Assembly: GCF_000263715.2 (NCBI RefSeq) | Contig: NZ_CM001514.1 | Location: 1,288,936-1,352,935, forward strand | Direction of reading: 5' to 3' | From: Pseudomonas synxantha BG33R | Lineage (GTDB): Bacteria > Pseudomonadota > Gammaproteobacteria > Pseudomonadales > Pseudomonadaceae | Length of the DNA: 64,000 nucleotides | Part shown: positions 37,114-46,819 of the stretch, in pieces | Layout of the letters: each line of letters begins with the position of its first letter | Numbering within the stretch: the first letter of the stretch is position 1 | The notes under the pieces: generated by a model | The model's database searches: none | What the model was told of the DNA's origin: nothing | The model's input: only the letters and a program-made list of their open reading frames with translations | Position numbers and translations under genes: made by a program

Positions 37114-38157
37114 TTACGCCTGGAACAGCACCAGATGCTCGGCCGCCACTCGAATCCCCACATCCGTCCCCATCTGTTGATCAACATGGCTGGGGAAAAT
37201 CGATTCCAGCTGAGCGCCCGTTGGCAGTTGCAACCGGTACAAGGTCGAGGCGCCCTGGAACGTCTTGCCGACGATCCGGGCTTTCAATGCGCTGTCCGGC
37301 GCGTAGACGATGTCGTCCGGGCGTAGCAGAACATCCACCGCGCCACCTGTGGGCCAGGTATAGGCGCGATTGCCGCGCAGGTCTCCCAGTTCGGTGCTCA
37401 CTGACTCCGGTGAGTTCAAGCGACCTCGAATGAAGTAACCCTGGCCGATAAAGCTGGCGACATAGGGCGTCTGCGGTTCGTGGTAAAGGTTGTAGGGCGT
37501 GTCCCATTGCTCCAGACGACCTTCCTTGAACACGCCGACATGGTCGCTGACCGCAAAGGCTTCTTCCTGGTCGTGGGTCACCAGGATCGCACTGGTGCCG
37601 CGTGCCTTGAGGATGTCGCGCACTTCATGGCTGAGCTTGCGGCGCAATTCGCCATCGAGGTTGGAAAAGGGTTCATCCAATAGCAACAGTTGCGGCTCTG
37701 GCGCTAGGGCGCGGGCGAGCGCGACGCGTTGTTGCTGGCCACCGGAAAGCTCATGAGGGAAGCGCTTGCCCAGATTCTTGAGGTTGACCAGTTCCAGCAG
37801 CTCGGCGACCACACGATCCTTTTGCGGATGTTTGCGAATACCAAAGACGATGTTGTCTGCCACGCTCAAGTGCGGGAACAGTGCGTAATCCTGGAACACC
37901 ATGCCAATACGCCGTTTCTCCGGTGCCAGGGTGAAACCAGCACTGGAGATGACTTCGCCCGCCAGGCTGATTTCGCCTTCGTGTACCGGTTCAAAGCCGG
38001 CAATGGCGCGCAAGGTGGTGGTCTTGCCGCAACCGGACGAGCCAAGCAGGCAACCGATGTCACCGGCATTGAGGTGCAGGTTGAGGTTCTGCACCACCCG
38101 TTGATCTTGATAGCCGCATGCCAGATTGCGCAGGTTCAGCAGTAATGGCTGGCTCAT
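37114..38157 (-). CDS. ABC transporter ATPase (FbpC/PotA-like, CUT1-type)
   Basis: A 347-residue ATPase with Walker [11 protein letters not shown], signature [16 protein letters not shown], Walker [14 protein letters not shown]-loop VTHDQEEA and a C-terminal TOBE-type regulatory domain ([15 protein letters not shown]). The sequence is closest in style to ferric-iron (FbpC/AfuC) or polyamine importers. No permease or binding protein is adjacent; in other pseudomonads an equivalent gene also sits next to argF. It overlaps the argF 3' end by 4 bp, so the two are co-translated. Its transporter partner must be elsewhere. Confidence 0.85.
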   Translation of the reverse strand: MSQPLLLNLRNLACGYQDQRVVQNLNLHLNAGDIGCLLGSSGCGKTTTLRAIAGFEPVHEGEISLAGEVISSAGFTLAPEKRRIGMVFQDYALFPHLSVADNIVFGIRKHPQKDRVVAELLELVNLKNLGKRFPHELSGGQQQRVALARALAPEPQLLLLDEPFSNLDGELRRKLSHEVRDILKARGTSAILVTHDQEEAFAVSDHVGVFKEGRLEQWDTPYNLYHEPQTPYVASFIGQGYFIRGRLNSPESVSTELGDLRGNRAYTWPTGGAVDVLLRPDDIVYAPDSALKARIVGKTFQGASTLYRLQLPTGAQLESIFPSHVDQQMGTDVGIRVAAEHLVLFQA

Positions 38158-39074
38158 GCGTGGTGGTACGACGGTGGGACGAGAAACTCGAGCAAGGCTT
38201 TTTGCGCATGCAGGCGATTTTCGGCCTGGTCCCAGGCGACAGAGCGTGGGTCATCGAGCAGGTCGAGGCTGATTTCCTCACCTCGGTGAGCAGGCAGGCA
38301 GTGCATGAACAGTACATCCGGCGCTGCTGTATCGAGCAGGGCGCGTGTCACCTGGAATGGTGCGAACCGGGCCAGGCGCTTGGCCGTTTCGTCTTCCTGG
38401 CCCATGGAGGTCCAGACGTCGGTGCTGACCAGGTGTGCGCCAACCACCGCATCCTTCGGATCACGCAGCAACTGCACGCGGCCATCGGCCCTGGCCATGA
38501 ACTCGGCGCTCGGCTCGTAGCCTTCAGGGCAAGCGATACGCAGGTGGAAGTCGAACTGGATCGCCGCTTCTATATAGCTGTTGCACATGTTGTTGCCGTC
38601 ACCGATCCAGGCCACGGTCTTGCCCTGGATCGAACCGCGGTGTTCGAGGAAGGTTTGCATGTCGGCCAGCAACTGGCAGGGGTGCAGGTCGTCGGACAGC
38701 CCGTTGATCACCGGCACGCGCGAGTTGGCGGCAAATTCGGTCAGGGTGCTGTGGGCGAAGGTACGGATCATTACGGCATCGAGCATCCGCGACATGACGA
38801 TGGCGCAATCGCTGATCGGCTCGCCACGGCCCAGTTGGGTATCACGCGGGGACAGGAAGATCGCCTGGCCACCCAGCTGGATCATGCCGGCTTCGAAAGA
38901 CAGGCGTGTACGAGTCGAGGACTTCTCGAAGATCATCCCCAGTACACGGTTTTTCAAGGGCTCAAACAGTACGCCGCGGTTACGCAGGTCTTTAAGCTCA
39001 ATGCCTCGACGGATCACGCTGACCAGCTCTTCGGGCGTGCAATCCATCAGGGAGAGAAAGTGCCTTGCGCTCAT
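38154..39074 (-). CDS. argF: Ornithine carbamoyltransferase (anabolic)
   Basis: A 306-residue enzyme that makes citrulline from ornithine and carbamoyl phosphate in arginine synthesis. Carbamoyl phosphate motif SSTRTR, the DLHPCQ motif and the ornithine/Zn-type loop [10 protein letters not shown] are intact. ATG 39074 is chosen because the family starts MSARHF; an ATG directly before it (39077) is equally spaced from AAGG. A TGTCGC-N8-AA element upstream fits ArgR control. It overlaps the ABC ATPase gene downstream. Confidence 0.95.
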   Translation of the reverse strand: MSARHFLSLMDCTPEELVSVIRRGIELKDLRNRGVLFEPLKNRVLGMIFEKSSTRTRLSFEAGMIQLGGQAIFLSPRDTQLGRGEPISDCAIVMSRMLDAVMIRTFAHSTLTEFAANSRVPVINGLSDDLHPCQLLADMQTFLEHRGSIQGKTVAWIGDGNNMCNSYIEAAIQFDFHLRIACPEGYEPSAEFMARADGRVQLLRDPKDAVVGAHLVSTDVWTSMGQEDETAKRLARFAPFQVTRALLDTAAPDVLFMHCLPAHRGEEISLDLLDDPRSVAWDQAENRLHAQKALLEFLVPPSYHHA

Positions 39075-39200
39075 CATTAACTACCTTTTTGCAACAGACC
39101 GCAGATACTCAAAGCCTTGTTTATTGTGACAACGGGCGAGACCTGCGGCGAAAGCCGCGCGGGGCGACGAAATAGGGGAAGGCGCGATATTGACATTAAA

Positions 39201-39216
39201 TGTCGCGTCTTACCAA
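39201..39216. promoter_or_regulatory. Putative ArgR half-site upstream of argF
   Basis: TGTCGC-GTCTTACC-AA matches the Pseudomonas ArgR half-site pattern TGTCGC-N8-AA. It lies about 130 bp upstream of the argF start. A second half-site was not clearly found, so the assignment is tentative. Confidence 0.4.
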
Positions 39217-39508
39217 TAGGGCTACGGTTTTTAAGAGTGTTCAAGCAGGGCGCTGACGCGCGTTTGAAGACGATTTCCGGACAGCAGCGGGCCATTTGTA
39301 CACTGGCGCCGAGACCTTTTGCAATGCGCGGGGGCGGGCCCAGGCCAGGTTGTGTCGGTTTTAGTCGGTGCGCGGGAGGCTTCTGAAACATTTGCTCATG
39401 GTTAGCCATGCCTTTGCCTATGCCCGTCGATTCACAGCACGAAGGTTGCTGGCGCCCTGGGCGGTCGCGGGCCATAGTTGGGCCAAAGCCCTTATAAAGA
39501 GACTGGCC

Positions 39509-41617
39509 ATGACCAAGACTCTCCATCACCGTGCCTGCCACCTGTGCGAAGCCATCTGCGGCCTGACCCTGGAAACGACTCAAGCCGAAGACGGTCGCCT
39601 GGCGATCACCTCGATCAAGGGCGACCCCCTGGACAGCTTCAGCCGCGGACACATCTGCCCCAAGGCCGTAGCGCTGCAGGATATCCAGAATGACCCGGAC
39701 CGCTTGCACCAGCCAATGCTGCGGGTTGGCAACGAATGGCAGCCGATCTCATGGGAAAGTGCCTTTGCGCTTGTAGCCGAACGCCTTGCGGGTATCCAGG
39801 CCCGGCATGGCCAGAACGCGGTGGCGGTTTACCAAGGCAACCCCAGCGTGCACAACTATGGGCTGATGACGCACAGCAATTATTTTCTTGGCCTTTTGAA
39901 GACGCGCAACCGGTTCTCTGCAACCTCCGTCGACCAGTTGCCCCACCATCTGACCAGTCACCTGATGTACGGCCATGGCTTGCTGCTGCCGATCCCGGAC
40001 ATCGACCACACCGACTTCATGCTGATTCTGGGTGGCAACCCGCTGGCGTCCAATGGCAGCATCATGACCGTGCCCGATGTGGAGAAACGCCTCAAAGCCA
40101 TTCAGGCACGGGGCGGTAAAGTGGTGGTGGTCGACCCTCGACGCAGCGAGACGGCGGCGATTGCCGATCAGCATCTGTTCGTACGCCCCGGCGGTGATGC
40201 GGCGTTGTTGTTCGGGGTGCTCAACACCCTGTTTGCTGAAGGGCTGACCCGCGCCAGCCATTTGCCGGTTGAAGGCCTGGACGACGTACGCCGGGCGATC
40301 GCCAACTTTACCGCCGAGGCCATGAGCCGCCAATGTGCAGTGCCTGCCGAGCAGATCCGTCAATTGGCGCGAGACTTTGCCGCCGCCGATAAAGCGGTGT
40401 GCTACGGACGCATGGGCGTCTCGACCCAGGCGTTCGGCACGTTGTGTCATTGGCTGGTGCAGTTGATCAACCTGGTGACCGGCAACCTGGATCGGGTGGG
40501 AGGTGCGTTGTGCACCACACCAGCGGTGGACCTGGTGGCGTCGACTGGCGGCGGGCATTTCAATCGCTGGCAAAGCCGCGTGTCCGGGCGTCCCGAGTAC
40601 GGCGGAGAGCTGCCGGTGTCAGCCTTGGCCGAAGAAATGCTCACCGAAGGTGAAGGGCAAATCCGCGCCCTGGTGACGGTGGCCGGCAACCCGGTCCTGT
40701 CGACGCCCAATGGCCGTCAACTTGAGCAGGCGCTGGATGGGTTGGAGTTCATGGTCAGTGTCGATCTCTACATCAACGAAACCACGCGTTATGCCGACCT
40801 GATCCTGCCGTCAACGTCGGCATTGGAAAATGACCACTACGACACCACCTTCAACATGTTCGCGGTGCGCAATGTCACGCGCTTCAACCGCGCGATCCTG
40901 CCAAAACCCGCAGGCGCGCTGCACGATTGGGAAATTTTCGTCGGCTTGGCCAAAGCCTTTGCGGCGCAGACCGGCGTGTCACTAAAACCGACAATGCCGC
41001 CCGCGCAAATGATCGATTTCGGGCTGCGCGCCGGTACTTATGGGGATGCGTCTGCACATAAGCTGTCGGTGGCGATGCTGGCCGATCACCCCCACGGCGT
41101 GGACCTGGGGCCGCTCCAGCCAAACTTGGGCGCGCGGCTGAAAACCGCCGATGGCAAGGTGCAGGCGGCACCGCCGGTGATCCTGGCGGACCTGTCGCGT
41201 TTTGCCGCGCAACCGGTGCCTGCGGTGGACGAACTGCTGCTGATTGGTCGCCGTCATGTGCGCAGCAATAATTCGTGGATGCATAACTATCACCGGCTGG
41301 TGAAGGGCAAGCCGCGCCATCAACTGTTGATGCACCCCGACGATCTGGCCAGTCGGCAGTTGAGCGATGGCCAGCGGGTGCGAGTGAGTTCGCGCATCGG
41401 CATGATCGAAGTGGAAGTCGTGGCCAGCGCGGACATGATGCAGGGTGTGGTCAGCCTGCCTCACGGTTGGGGTCATGATCGTCCGGGCGTGCAGATGAGC
41501 ATCGCAAGCGGCCAGCCGGGTGCGAGTGCGAATGACTTGACCGACGAGCGGCAATTGGATGAGTTATCGGGTAATGCGGCGCTCAATGGGGTGCCGGTGC
41601 AAGTGGCGGCTGCGTGA
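39509..41617 (+). CDS. Molybdopterin oxidoreductase (formate dehydrogenase/BisC-like)
   Basis: A 702-residue molybdenum (bis-MGD) enzyme. The N-terminal [4Fe-4S] motif is CHLCEAICGL with the fourth Cys in GHICPKA. The MGD-binding pattern follows: LILGGNPLASNGS, VVVVDPRRSETA and the C-terminal domain QRVRVSSRIGMIEVEV. No Cys or selenocysteine Mo ligand could be assigned in the usual region (VYQGNPSVHNYGL). ATG 39509 is preferred over the long upstream in-frame extension, which lacks domain similarity. No electron-transfer subunit is adjacent. Substrate unknown; cytoplasmic (no Tat signal). Confidence 0.82.
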   Translation: MTKTLHHRACHLCEAICGLTLETTQAEDGRLAITSIKGDPLDSFSRGHICPKAVALQDIQNDPDRLHQPMLRVGNEWQPISWESAFALVAERLAGIQARHGQNAVAVYQGNPSVHNYGLMTHSNYFLGLLKTRNRFSATSVDQLPHHLTSHLMYGHGLLLPIPDIDHTDFMLILGGNPLASNGSIMTVPDVEKRLKAIQARGGKVVVVDPRRSETAAIADQHLFVRPGGDAALLFGVLNTLFAEGLTRASHLPVEGLDDVRRAIANFTAEAMSRQCAVPAEQIRQLARDFAAADKAVCYGRMGVSTQAFGTLCHWLVQLINLVTGNLDRVGGALCTTPAVDLVASTGGGHFNRWQSRVSGRPEYGGELPVSALAEEMLTEGEGQIRALVTVAGNPVLSTPNGRQLEQALDGLEFMVSVDLYINETTRYADLILPSTSALENDHYDTTFNMFAVRNVTRFNRAILPKPAGALHDWEIFVGLAKAFAAQTGVSLKPTMPPAQMIDFGLRAGTYGDASAHKLSVAMLADHPHGVDLGPLQPNLGARLKTADGKVQAAPPVILADLSRFAAQPVPAVDELLLIGRRHVRSNNSWMHNYHRLVKGKPRHQLLMHPDDLASRQLSDGQRVRVSSRIGMIEVEVVASADMMQGVVSLPHGWGHDRPGVQMSIASGQPGASANDLTDERQLDELSGNAALNGVPVQVAAA

Positions 41618-41703
41618 GGTGCCCGAGCACTGCGCTGGGATTTTGCGTTACAATGCGCCACCGTGCCGACCTGTGAGTCGCAAAGTTCCAGCCGAGGTGT
41701 TCC

Positions 41704-42042
41704 ATGGATATCATCGAAACGATCAAAGACCAGATTGCCAACAACACCATTCTGCTCTACATGAAGGGCGCGCCTAACGCTCCTCAGTGCGGTTTTTCCG
41801 CAAAAGCCTCCCAGGCCATCATGGCGTGTGGCGAGAAGTTCGCCTACGTGGATATCCTGCAGAATCCGGAAATTCGCGCCAATCTGCCAAAGTACGCCAA
41901 CTGGCCGACTTTCCCACAACTGTGGGTAGCCGGTGAGCTGGTTGGCGGCAGCGATATCATCACTGAAATGGCAGCAGACGGTTCGCTGCAAGCGCTGATC
42001 AAAGACGCAGCGGAAAAAGCGGCAGCCAAGACTGAAGCTTGA
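41704..42042 (+). CDS. grxD: Monothiol glutaredoxin (Grx4)
   Basis: A 112-residue monothiol glutaredoxin with active site CGFS (29-32), the glutathione-binding WPTFPQLWV strand and the GGSDII motif. Grx4 proteins hold a [2Fe-2S] cluster with glutathione and pass it to iron-sulfur and iron-sensing proteins. It is adjacent to bacterioferritin and bfd, forming an iron-homeostasis block. An intrinsic bidirectional terminator follows. Confidence 0.95.
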   Translation: MDIIETIKDQIANNTILLYMKGAPNAPQCGFSAKASQAIMACGEKFAYVDILQNPEIRANLPKYANWPTFPQLWVAGELVGGSDIITEMAADGSLQALIKDAAEKAAAKTEA

Positions 42043-42054
42043 TTGACCTGCAAT

Positions 42055-42092
42055 AAAAAGCCCCGATTCTCTGACGAGAGCGGGGCTTTTTT
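42055..42092. terminator. Bidirectional terminator between grxD and bfr
   Basis: Stem AAAAAGCCCCG ... CGGGGCTTTTTT with an inner ATTCTC/GAGAG extension. Runs of A and T on both sides make it usable from either direction. Confidence 0.85.
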
Positions 42093-42106
42093 GTATCTGG
42101 TAGGGG

Positions 42107-42577
42107 TTATTCACCCATCTGCGATTGCAGGTAGTTCTCCAGGCTGACCTTGTCTATCAGTCCCAGCTGGGTTTCCAGCCAGTCGATATGCTCTTCCTGG
42201 TCTTCCAGGATGTCTTCCAGCAGCTCACGGCTGCCGAAATCGCCTTTGGTCTCACAGTGGGCAATCGCTGCCTTGATGTCGCTGTGGCTTTTGCGCTCAA
42301 AGCCCAGGTCACTGCCGATCATTTCCTGAGTGTGCTCGCCGATGTTCAGCTTGCCCAGGTCCTGCACGTTCGGCAGACCTTCCAGGAACAGGATGCGCTT
42401 GATCAGCGCGTCGGCGTCCTTCATGGCCTTGATCGATTCTTTGTATTCACGCTTGCCGAGCTTTTCCAGGCCCCAATCGTCGTACATGCGCGCATGCAGG
42501 AAGTACTGATTGATCGCGACCAGTTCATTGGCAAGGATTTTGTTGAGTTGCTGGATGACTGAGATGTCGCCTTTCAT
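42107..42577 (-). CDS. bfr: Bacterioferritin, heme-type subunit lacking ferroxidase ligands
   Basis: A 156-residue bacterioferritin. The heme ligand Met52 is present and the 24-mer fold is normal. Of the ferroxidase ligands, Glu18, Glu94 and His130 are present, but position 51 is Ala (usual Glu), 54 is Asp (usual His) and 127 is Gln (usual Glu). It therefore resembles the alpha-type subunit described in P. putida, which binds heme but relies on a second subunit for iron oxidation. It lies beside bfd, whose product reduces the heme to release iron. Confidence 0.92.
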   Translation of the reverse strand: MKGDISVIQQLNKILANELVAINQYFLHARMYDDWGLEKLGKREYKESIKAMKDADALIKRILFLEGLPNVQDLGKLNIGEHTQEMIGSDLGFERKSHSDIKAAIAHCETKGDFGSRELLEDILEDQEEHIDWLETQLGLIDKVSLENYLQSQMGE

Positions 42578-42734
42578 GACTGGGGTCCTGCCCTGTAATA
42601 GCTGTGTATAAGGGGGAGTCTGAGCGGTGAAAATCCCAGTGTCAAACCTAAGTTATTGAATAATAAATGAAAATTAATCGGAATAAGAATGTTTGTGTTC
42701 CGCGTCTTGGCGCTAACTAATTGAATTACAGGCA

Positions 42735-42759
42735 TAAAAAAACCGGACACAAGGTCCGG
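42735..42759 (-). terminator. Intrinsic terminator of bfd
   Basis: On the minus strand CCGGAC-CTTGT-GTCCGG is followed directly by seven T. It is 19 bp after the bfd stop. Confidence 0.85.
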
Positions 42760-42777
42760 CTCTTTAAAACATGCCTA

Positions 42778-42996
42778 TCAGGCGTGTGTAAATTCTGTCG
42801 AGTAGGGGATCGCGGCCTGGGCTGTTTGCAGCTGCGTCAGGGTTTCCCGTACCACTTGCTTGGCGAGGCAGGCGCATTTGCCGCACTGGCTGGCAACGCC
42901 CGTGGTTTCACGCACTTCTTTGTAGCTGCAGCAACCTTCGTAGATCGCTTCGCGGATTTGTCCGTCGGTGACGCCAGTGCAGAGGCAGACATACAT
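42778..42996 (-). CDS. bfd: Bacterioferritin-associated ferredoxin
   Basis: A 72-residue Bfd. The [2Fe-2S] ligands are the CxC pair in MYVCLC and the CxxC in SQCGKCACL. It docks to bacterioferritin at the heme and delivers electrons to release stored iron. A Fur-type box lies about 50 bp upstream, consistent with known induction under iron starvation. It has its own terminator, so it is expressed separately from bfr. Confidence 0.95.
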   Translation of the reverse strand: MYVCLCTGVTDGQIREAIYEGCCSYKEVRETTGVASQCGKCACLAKQVVRETLTQLQTAQAAIPYSTEFTHA

Positions 42997-43044
42997 AAGT
43001 GAGAACCGTCGCGGGTTTATGGCTTAAGTGCGATGGATCTTAAT

Positions 43045-43063
43045 GTTAACGAGAATGATTGTC
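43045..43063. promoter_or_regulatory. Fur box upstream of bfd
   Basis: GTTAACGAGAATGATTGTC matches 14 of 19 positions of the Fur consensus. It is 49-67 bp upstream of the bfd ATG, where repressor would block the promoter under iron-rich conditions. Confidence 0.65.
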
Positions 43064-43240
43064 AAAATAGTTTCAGCAGCAATCCGAGAGGAATTGCCCG
43101 TGCGCTGACGAACGGTTTTTTCGGTGTATGATGATCGGTCTTCACGAAGCGTGATTGCGTCATATTTCTGTCTGCTTCCACAGGCAGACTCGACCGGTCC
43201 TTTTACTTCAATCGTCACCCCCTATATCAGGAGATATCCA

Positions 43241-43843
43241 ATGAGCGTACTCGTCGGTAAACAAGCCCCGGATTTTGACGTTCCAGCCGTCCTCGGCAAT
43301 GGCGAAATCGTAGACAGCTTCAAACTGTCTGAAGCCATCAAAGGCAAATACGGCCTGGTATTCTTCTACCCGCTGGACTTCACTTTCGTCTGCCCTTCGG
43401 AGCTGATCGCCCTGGACCATCGCATGGACGATTTCAAGGCGCGTAACGTTGAAGTGGTTGCTGTGTCCATCGACTCCCATTTCACCCACAACGCCTGGCG
43501 CAACACCGCCATCAACGACGGCGGTATCGGCAAAGTCAAATACACCATGGCTGCCGACATGAAGCACGACATCGCCAAGGCCTACGACGTTGAATCCGAA
43601 GGCGGCGTCGCTTTCCGTGGCGCGTTCCTGATCGACGACAAGGGCGTCGTGCGTTCGCAGATCATCAACGACCTGCCGCTGGGCCGTAACATGGAAGAGC
43701 TGATCCGCCTGGTTGACGCCCTGCAATTCCACGAAGAGCACGGTGAAGTCTGCCCTGCCAACTGGAAAAAAGGCGACAAAGGCATGAACGCTTCGCCAGA
43801 AGGCGTTGCCGCTTACCTGACCGAGAACGCCGGCAAGCTGTAA
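43241..43843 (+). CDS. Typical 2-Cys peroxiredoxin (AhpC/TSA)
   Basis: A 200-residue Prx1/AhpC-type peroxidase. The peroxidatic Cys51 is in FTFVCPSE and the resolving Cys171 in GEVCPAN, with the C-terminal tail of sensitive typical 2-Cys enzymes. It reduces hydrogen peroxide and organic peroxides with thioredoxin or AhpF; no ahpF is adjacent. CAGGAG precedes the ATG by 7 nt. It is a single-gene unit with its own terminator, divergent from bfd, and likely constitutive or OxyR-linked (no site identified). Confidence 0.94.
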   Translation: MSVLVGKQAPDFDVPAVLGNGEIVDSFKLSEAIKGKYGLVFFYPLDFTFVCPSELIALDHRMDDFKARNVEVVAVSIDSHFTHNAWRNTAINDGGIGKVKYTMAADMKHDIAKAYDVESEGGVAFRGAFLIDDKGVVRSQIINDLPLGRNMEELIRLVDALQFHEEHGEVCPANWKKGDKGMNASPEGVAAYLTENAGKL

Positions 43844-43860
43844 GCCTGCGTCGAGGTACA

Positions 43861-43891
43861 AAAAAACCGGCCTGAAAAGGCCGGTTTTTTT
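43861..43891. terminator. Terminator after peroxiredoxin gene
   Basis: AAAAAACCGGCC-TGAAAA-GGCCGGTTTTTTT, a strong stem with T run on the plus strand and A/T symmetry that could also serve rnt on the minus strand. Confidence 0.9.
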
Positions 43892-43911
43892 ATGGGAGGG
43901 GCGGTGCAGGC

Positions 43912-44583
43912 TCAGTCGTTGAAGTCTTCCCAGCCACCCATCTGTTTCCAGCGGTTGACGATGCCACAGAACAGGTCGGCGGTCTTTTCGGTGTCGTAGC
44001 GGGCCGAGTGGGCTTCACGACCATCAAAGTCGATACCCGCTGCCTGGCAGGCTTTGGCCAGTACGGTCTGGCCATACGCCAGGCCTGCAAGGGTGGCAGT
44101 GTCGAAGCTTGAGAACGGGTGAAACGGGTTGCGCTTCATGTCCAGGCGCGCCACGGCGGCATTCAGGAAGCCCAGGTCGAAGCTGCTGTTGTGGCCGACC
44201 AGGATCGCGCGTTTGCAGCCATTGGCCTTCAGCGCCTTGCGCACGCCACGGAAGATATCGGTCAGTGCTGCTTCTTCACTGACGGCCATGCGCAGCGGGT
44301 GGTCGAGCTTGATCCCGGTGAACTCCAGGGCCGCGGCTTCGATATTGGCGCCTTCGAACGGCTCGACACGGAAGAAGTGGGTGTGTTCCGGGAACACGAA
44401 ACCCTGTTCGTCCATGCCGATGGTGGTTGCGGCGATTTCCAGCAGGGCGTCGGTGGCGCAGTTGAAGCCACCGGTTTCTACGTCGATGACAACCGGCAGA
44501 TAACCGCGAAAACGCTCGGCCATCGGGTGGCGCGAGCCGCCGCCACTGTGCTCTTGTTCGTCATCGTAATGGTCTTCACTCAC
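43912..44583 (-). CDS. rnt: Ribonuclease T
   Basis: A 223-residue DEDD-family 3'-5' exonuclease that trims tRNA and stable RNA ends. The metal ligands are in [22 protein letters not shown] and [13 protein letters not shown] short acidic and Gly/Ser N-terminus precedes the fold. It starts with GTG 44583 overlapping the pyrC stop (GTGA), so the two are coupled. Confidence 0.95.
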   Translation of the reverse strand: MSEDHYDDEQEHSGGGSRHPMAERFRGYLPVVIDVETGGFNCATDALLEIAATTIGMDEQGFVFPEHTHFFRVEPFEGANIEAAALEFTGIKLDHPLRMAVSEEAALTDIFRGVRKALKANGCKRAILVGHNSSFDLGFLNAAVARLDMKRNPFHPFSSFDTATLAGLAYGQTVLAKACQAAGIDFDGREAHSARYDTEKTADLFCGIVNRWKQMGGWEDFND

Positions 44584-45626
44584 TTGCTTTCCTCCAGCAG
44601 GCGCCAGCGCAGTGTTTCACCGGCGCGCAGCGGGATAACGGTCAGCTCGCCAAACGGCAGGCTGGCGGGGGCGGTCCAATCTTCACGGACCAGGGTAATG
44701 CGGTCGGTATTCGCCGGCAGGCCGTAGAAACGCGGACCATTGAGGCTGGCAAAACCTTCGAGTTTGTCCAGGGCATTGCGCTGTTCGAATGCTTCGGCAT
44801 ACAGCTCGATGGCGGCAAACGCCGTGTAGCATCCGGCACAACCGCATGCGGCTTCCTTGGCGTGCTGGGCGTGGGGCGCCGAGTCGGTGCCCAGGAAGAA
44901 CTTCGGGCTGCCGCTGGTGGCGGCATCCAGCAGGGCCACCTGGTGAGTGTTGCGCTTGAGGATCGGCAGGCAATAGAAGTGCGGCCGAATTCCGCCCACC
45001 AACATGTGGTTGCGGTTGTAGAGCAGGTGGTGAGCGGTGATGGTCGCGCCAACGTTAGCCGAAGCTTCGGTGACGAACTGCACGGCATCGGCGGTGGTGA
45101 TGTGCTCGAACACTACCTTTAAAGTCGGGAACAACTCGACCACACGACGCATGTGTTCGTCGATGAAGATTTTCTCGCGATCGAACACGTCCACATCGCC
45201 ACGGGTCACTTCCCCATGGATCAGCAACGGCATACCAACTTCGGCCATGGCTTCGATCGCCGGCAGGATCTTGTCGATACTGGTTACGCCGGAATCAGAG
45301 TTGGTGGTCGCGCCGGCCGGATAGAGCTTGGCAGCGTGTACGAAGCCGCTAGCCTTGGCCTGGCGAATTTCTTCAGGCTGGGTGCGGTCGGTCAGGTAGA
45401 GCACCATCAACGGTTCAAAGCGGCTGCCGGCCGGTCGTGCAGCGAGAATACGCTGGCGATAGGCGTCGGCTTCTGCGGCATTGCGCACCGGAGGTACCAG
45501 GTTAGGCATGATGATGGCACGGCCAAACGTGCGCGCCACATCGGCCACGGTTTGGGGTAACGCAGCACCATCGCGAAGATGAATATGCCAGTCGTCGGGA
45601 CGCAGCAGGGTCAGGCGGTCGGACAT
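44580..45626 (-). CDS. pyrC: Dihydroorotase (class II)
   Basis: A 348-residue zinc enzyme converting carbamoyl-aspartate to dihydroorotate in pyrimidine synthesis. The first metal motif [10 protein letters not shown] and the carboxylated Lys in [14 protein letters not shown] are present; later His and Asp ligands ([15 protein letters not shown]) follow. ATG 45626 is preferred over a longer in-frame start because the fold begins at [12 protein letters not shown]. Overlaps rnt. Confidence 0.95.
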   Translation of the reverse strand: MSDRLTLLRPDDWHIHLRDGAALPQTVADVARTFGRAIIMPNLVPPVRNAAEADAYRQRILAARPAGSRFEPLMVLYLTDRTQPEEIRQAKASGFVHAAKLYPAGATTNSDSGVTSIDKILPAIEAMAEVGMPLLIHGEVTRGDVDVFDREKIFIDEHMRRVVELFPTLKVVFEHITTADAVQFVTEASANVGATITAHHLLYNRNHMLVGGIRPHFYCLPILKRNTHQVALLDAATSGSPKFFLGTDSAPHAQHAKEAACGCAGCYTAFAAIELYAEAFEQRNALDKLEGFASLNGPRFYGLPANTDRITLVREDWTAPASLPFGELTVIPLRAGETLRWRLLEESK

Positions 45627-45782
45627 TGGGGATTCCAGGCGGGTCAATCTGGTGGGAATGCTACCGGAAAAGACTCTTGCAGGCACTCGCTATCAAGTTT
45701 TGCCGGATGCGACCGATATCCCCGGGTATGCCTTAACGATGTATGACGCTTTGAAGTGTTGTAGAAACCAGTGGAGCCTCCC

Positions 45783-46691
45783 GTGCGCCAGCATTATCTA
45801 GCCCTGCTCAGTGTGTTCGCCAGCCTGCCCGCTATGGCCCTCACGTTCCAGACACGTCTGGAGAATATTGAGTGGAAGGTAGAGGGCGACCAGTTCGAGT
45901 GCCGCCTGACGCAGCCGATCACCGACTTTGGTTCCGGGGAGTTCGTGCGCCGGGCCGGCGAGCAGGCGACGTTTCGCCTGAAAGCCTATAACGGTGCGTT
46001 CGGCGCAGGCTCGGCAACCTTGTTGGCCGCCGCTGCGCCCTGGCAGCCGGGCCGAGGCGATATCAACCTCGGGGCGGTACGTGTCGGCAGTGGCGACGTA
46101 CTGTTCAATAGCTCCCAGGCCCAGGCCGGGCGCCTGTTCACTGGATTGCTTGAGGGGCGCAGCCCGACCGTACGGCATTACGCGCGCGAGGGCGGGTACT
46201 CGGAGGTGCGTCTGCTGCCGGTGAGGTTCAGCAAGGCTTACAGCGACTATCAGTCGTGCACTGCCAAGCTGTTGCCCATGAATTACGATCAGGTCAAGCA
46301 GACTGAAGTCGGATTCCCCGGTGGCGGCATTGAGCTGGACGCTGCCGCCAAGAAGAAGCTGTCTGTGATTCTTGCGTTCATGAAGGCCGACCCTACCGTC
46401 AATCATGTCGAGTTGAACGGCCACTCGGATAACAGTGGCAATCGCCTGACCAATCGCGACGTCTCGCGCCGGCGTGCCCTGGCGGTGATGGATTACTTCA
46501 AGGCCAATGGCATTCAGGAATCGCAGATCACCCTGCGTTTCCACGGCGAGAGCTACCCTCTGGCACCCAACACCAGTGCCGCCAACCGCGCCCGCAACCG
46601 CCGTGTGAATATCCAGCTTGAGCGGGTCGCTGCCCCCGAGAAACCGGCACCCCAGGCCACGGTACCGAGCAACCCGGCGGTTACCTCGTAG
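45783..46691 (+). CDS. motY: MotY, flagellar T-ring / OmpA-family protein
   Basis: A 302-residue exported protein. GTG 45783 with GGAG 6 nt upstream gives a signal peptide (MRQHYLALLSVFASLPAMA). Residues about 20-150 form the MotY N-terminal domain and about 170-285 an OmpA-type peptidoglycan-binding domain (VELNGHSDNSGNRLTNRDVSRRRA). It stabilises the flagellar stator at the periplasmic ring. Position between pyrC and argG is as in other pseudomonads. A Pro-rich tail ends the protein. Confidence 0.9.
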   Translation: MRQHYLALLSVFASLPAMALTFQTRLENIEWKVEGDQFECRLTQPITDFGSGEFVRRAGEQATFRLKAYNGAFGAGSATLLAAAAPWQPGRGDINLGAVRVGSGDVLFNSSQAQAGRLFTGLLEGRSPTVRHYAREGGYSEVRLLPVRFSKAYSDYQSCTAKLLPMNYDQVKQTEVGFPGGGIELDAAAKKKLSVILAFMKADPTVNHVELNGHSDNSGNRLTNRDVSRRRALAVMDYFKANGIQESQITLRFHGESYPLAPNTSAANRARNRRVNIQLERVAAPEKPAPQATVPSNPAVTS

Positions 46692-46819
46692 GTGCGACCA
46701 TCGGTCGCCCACTCGACATAATCTGTCGCTTTATCTTCATTTGCTGTCGCGCCCCTGTAATTTCGCGGTTTTGATCGGTAGAATCGTTGCCTTTCCGTAC
46801 AACCCCGTGGAGTGATGGC

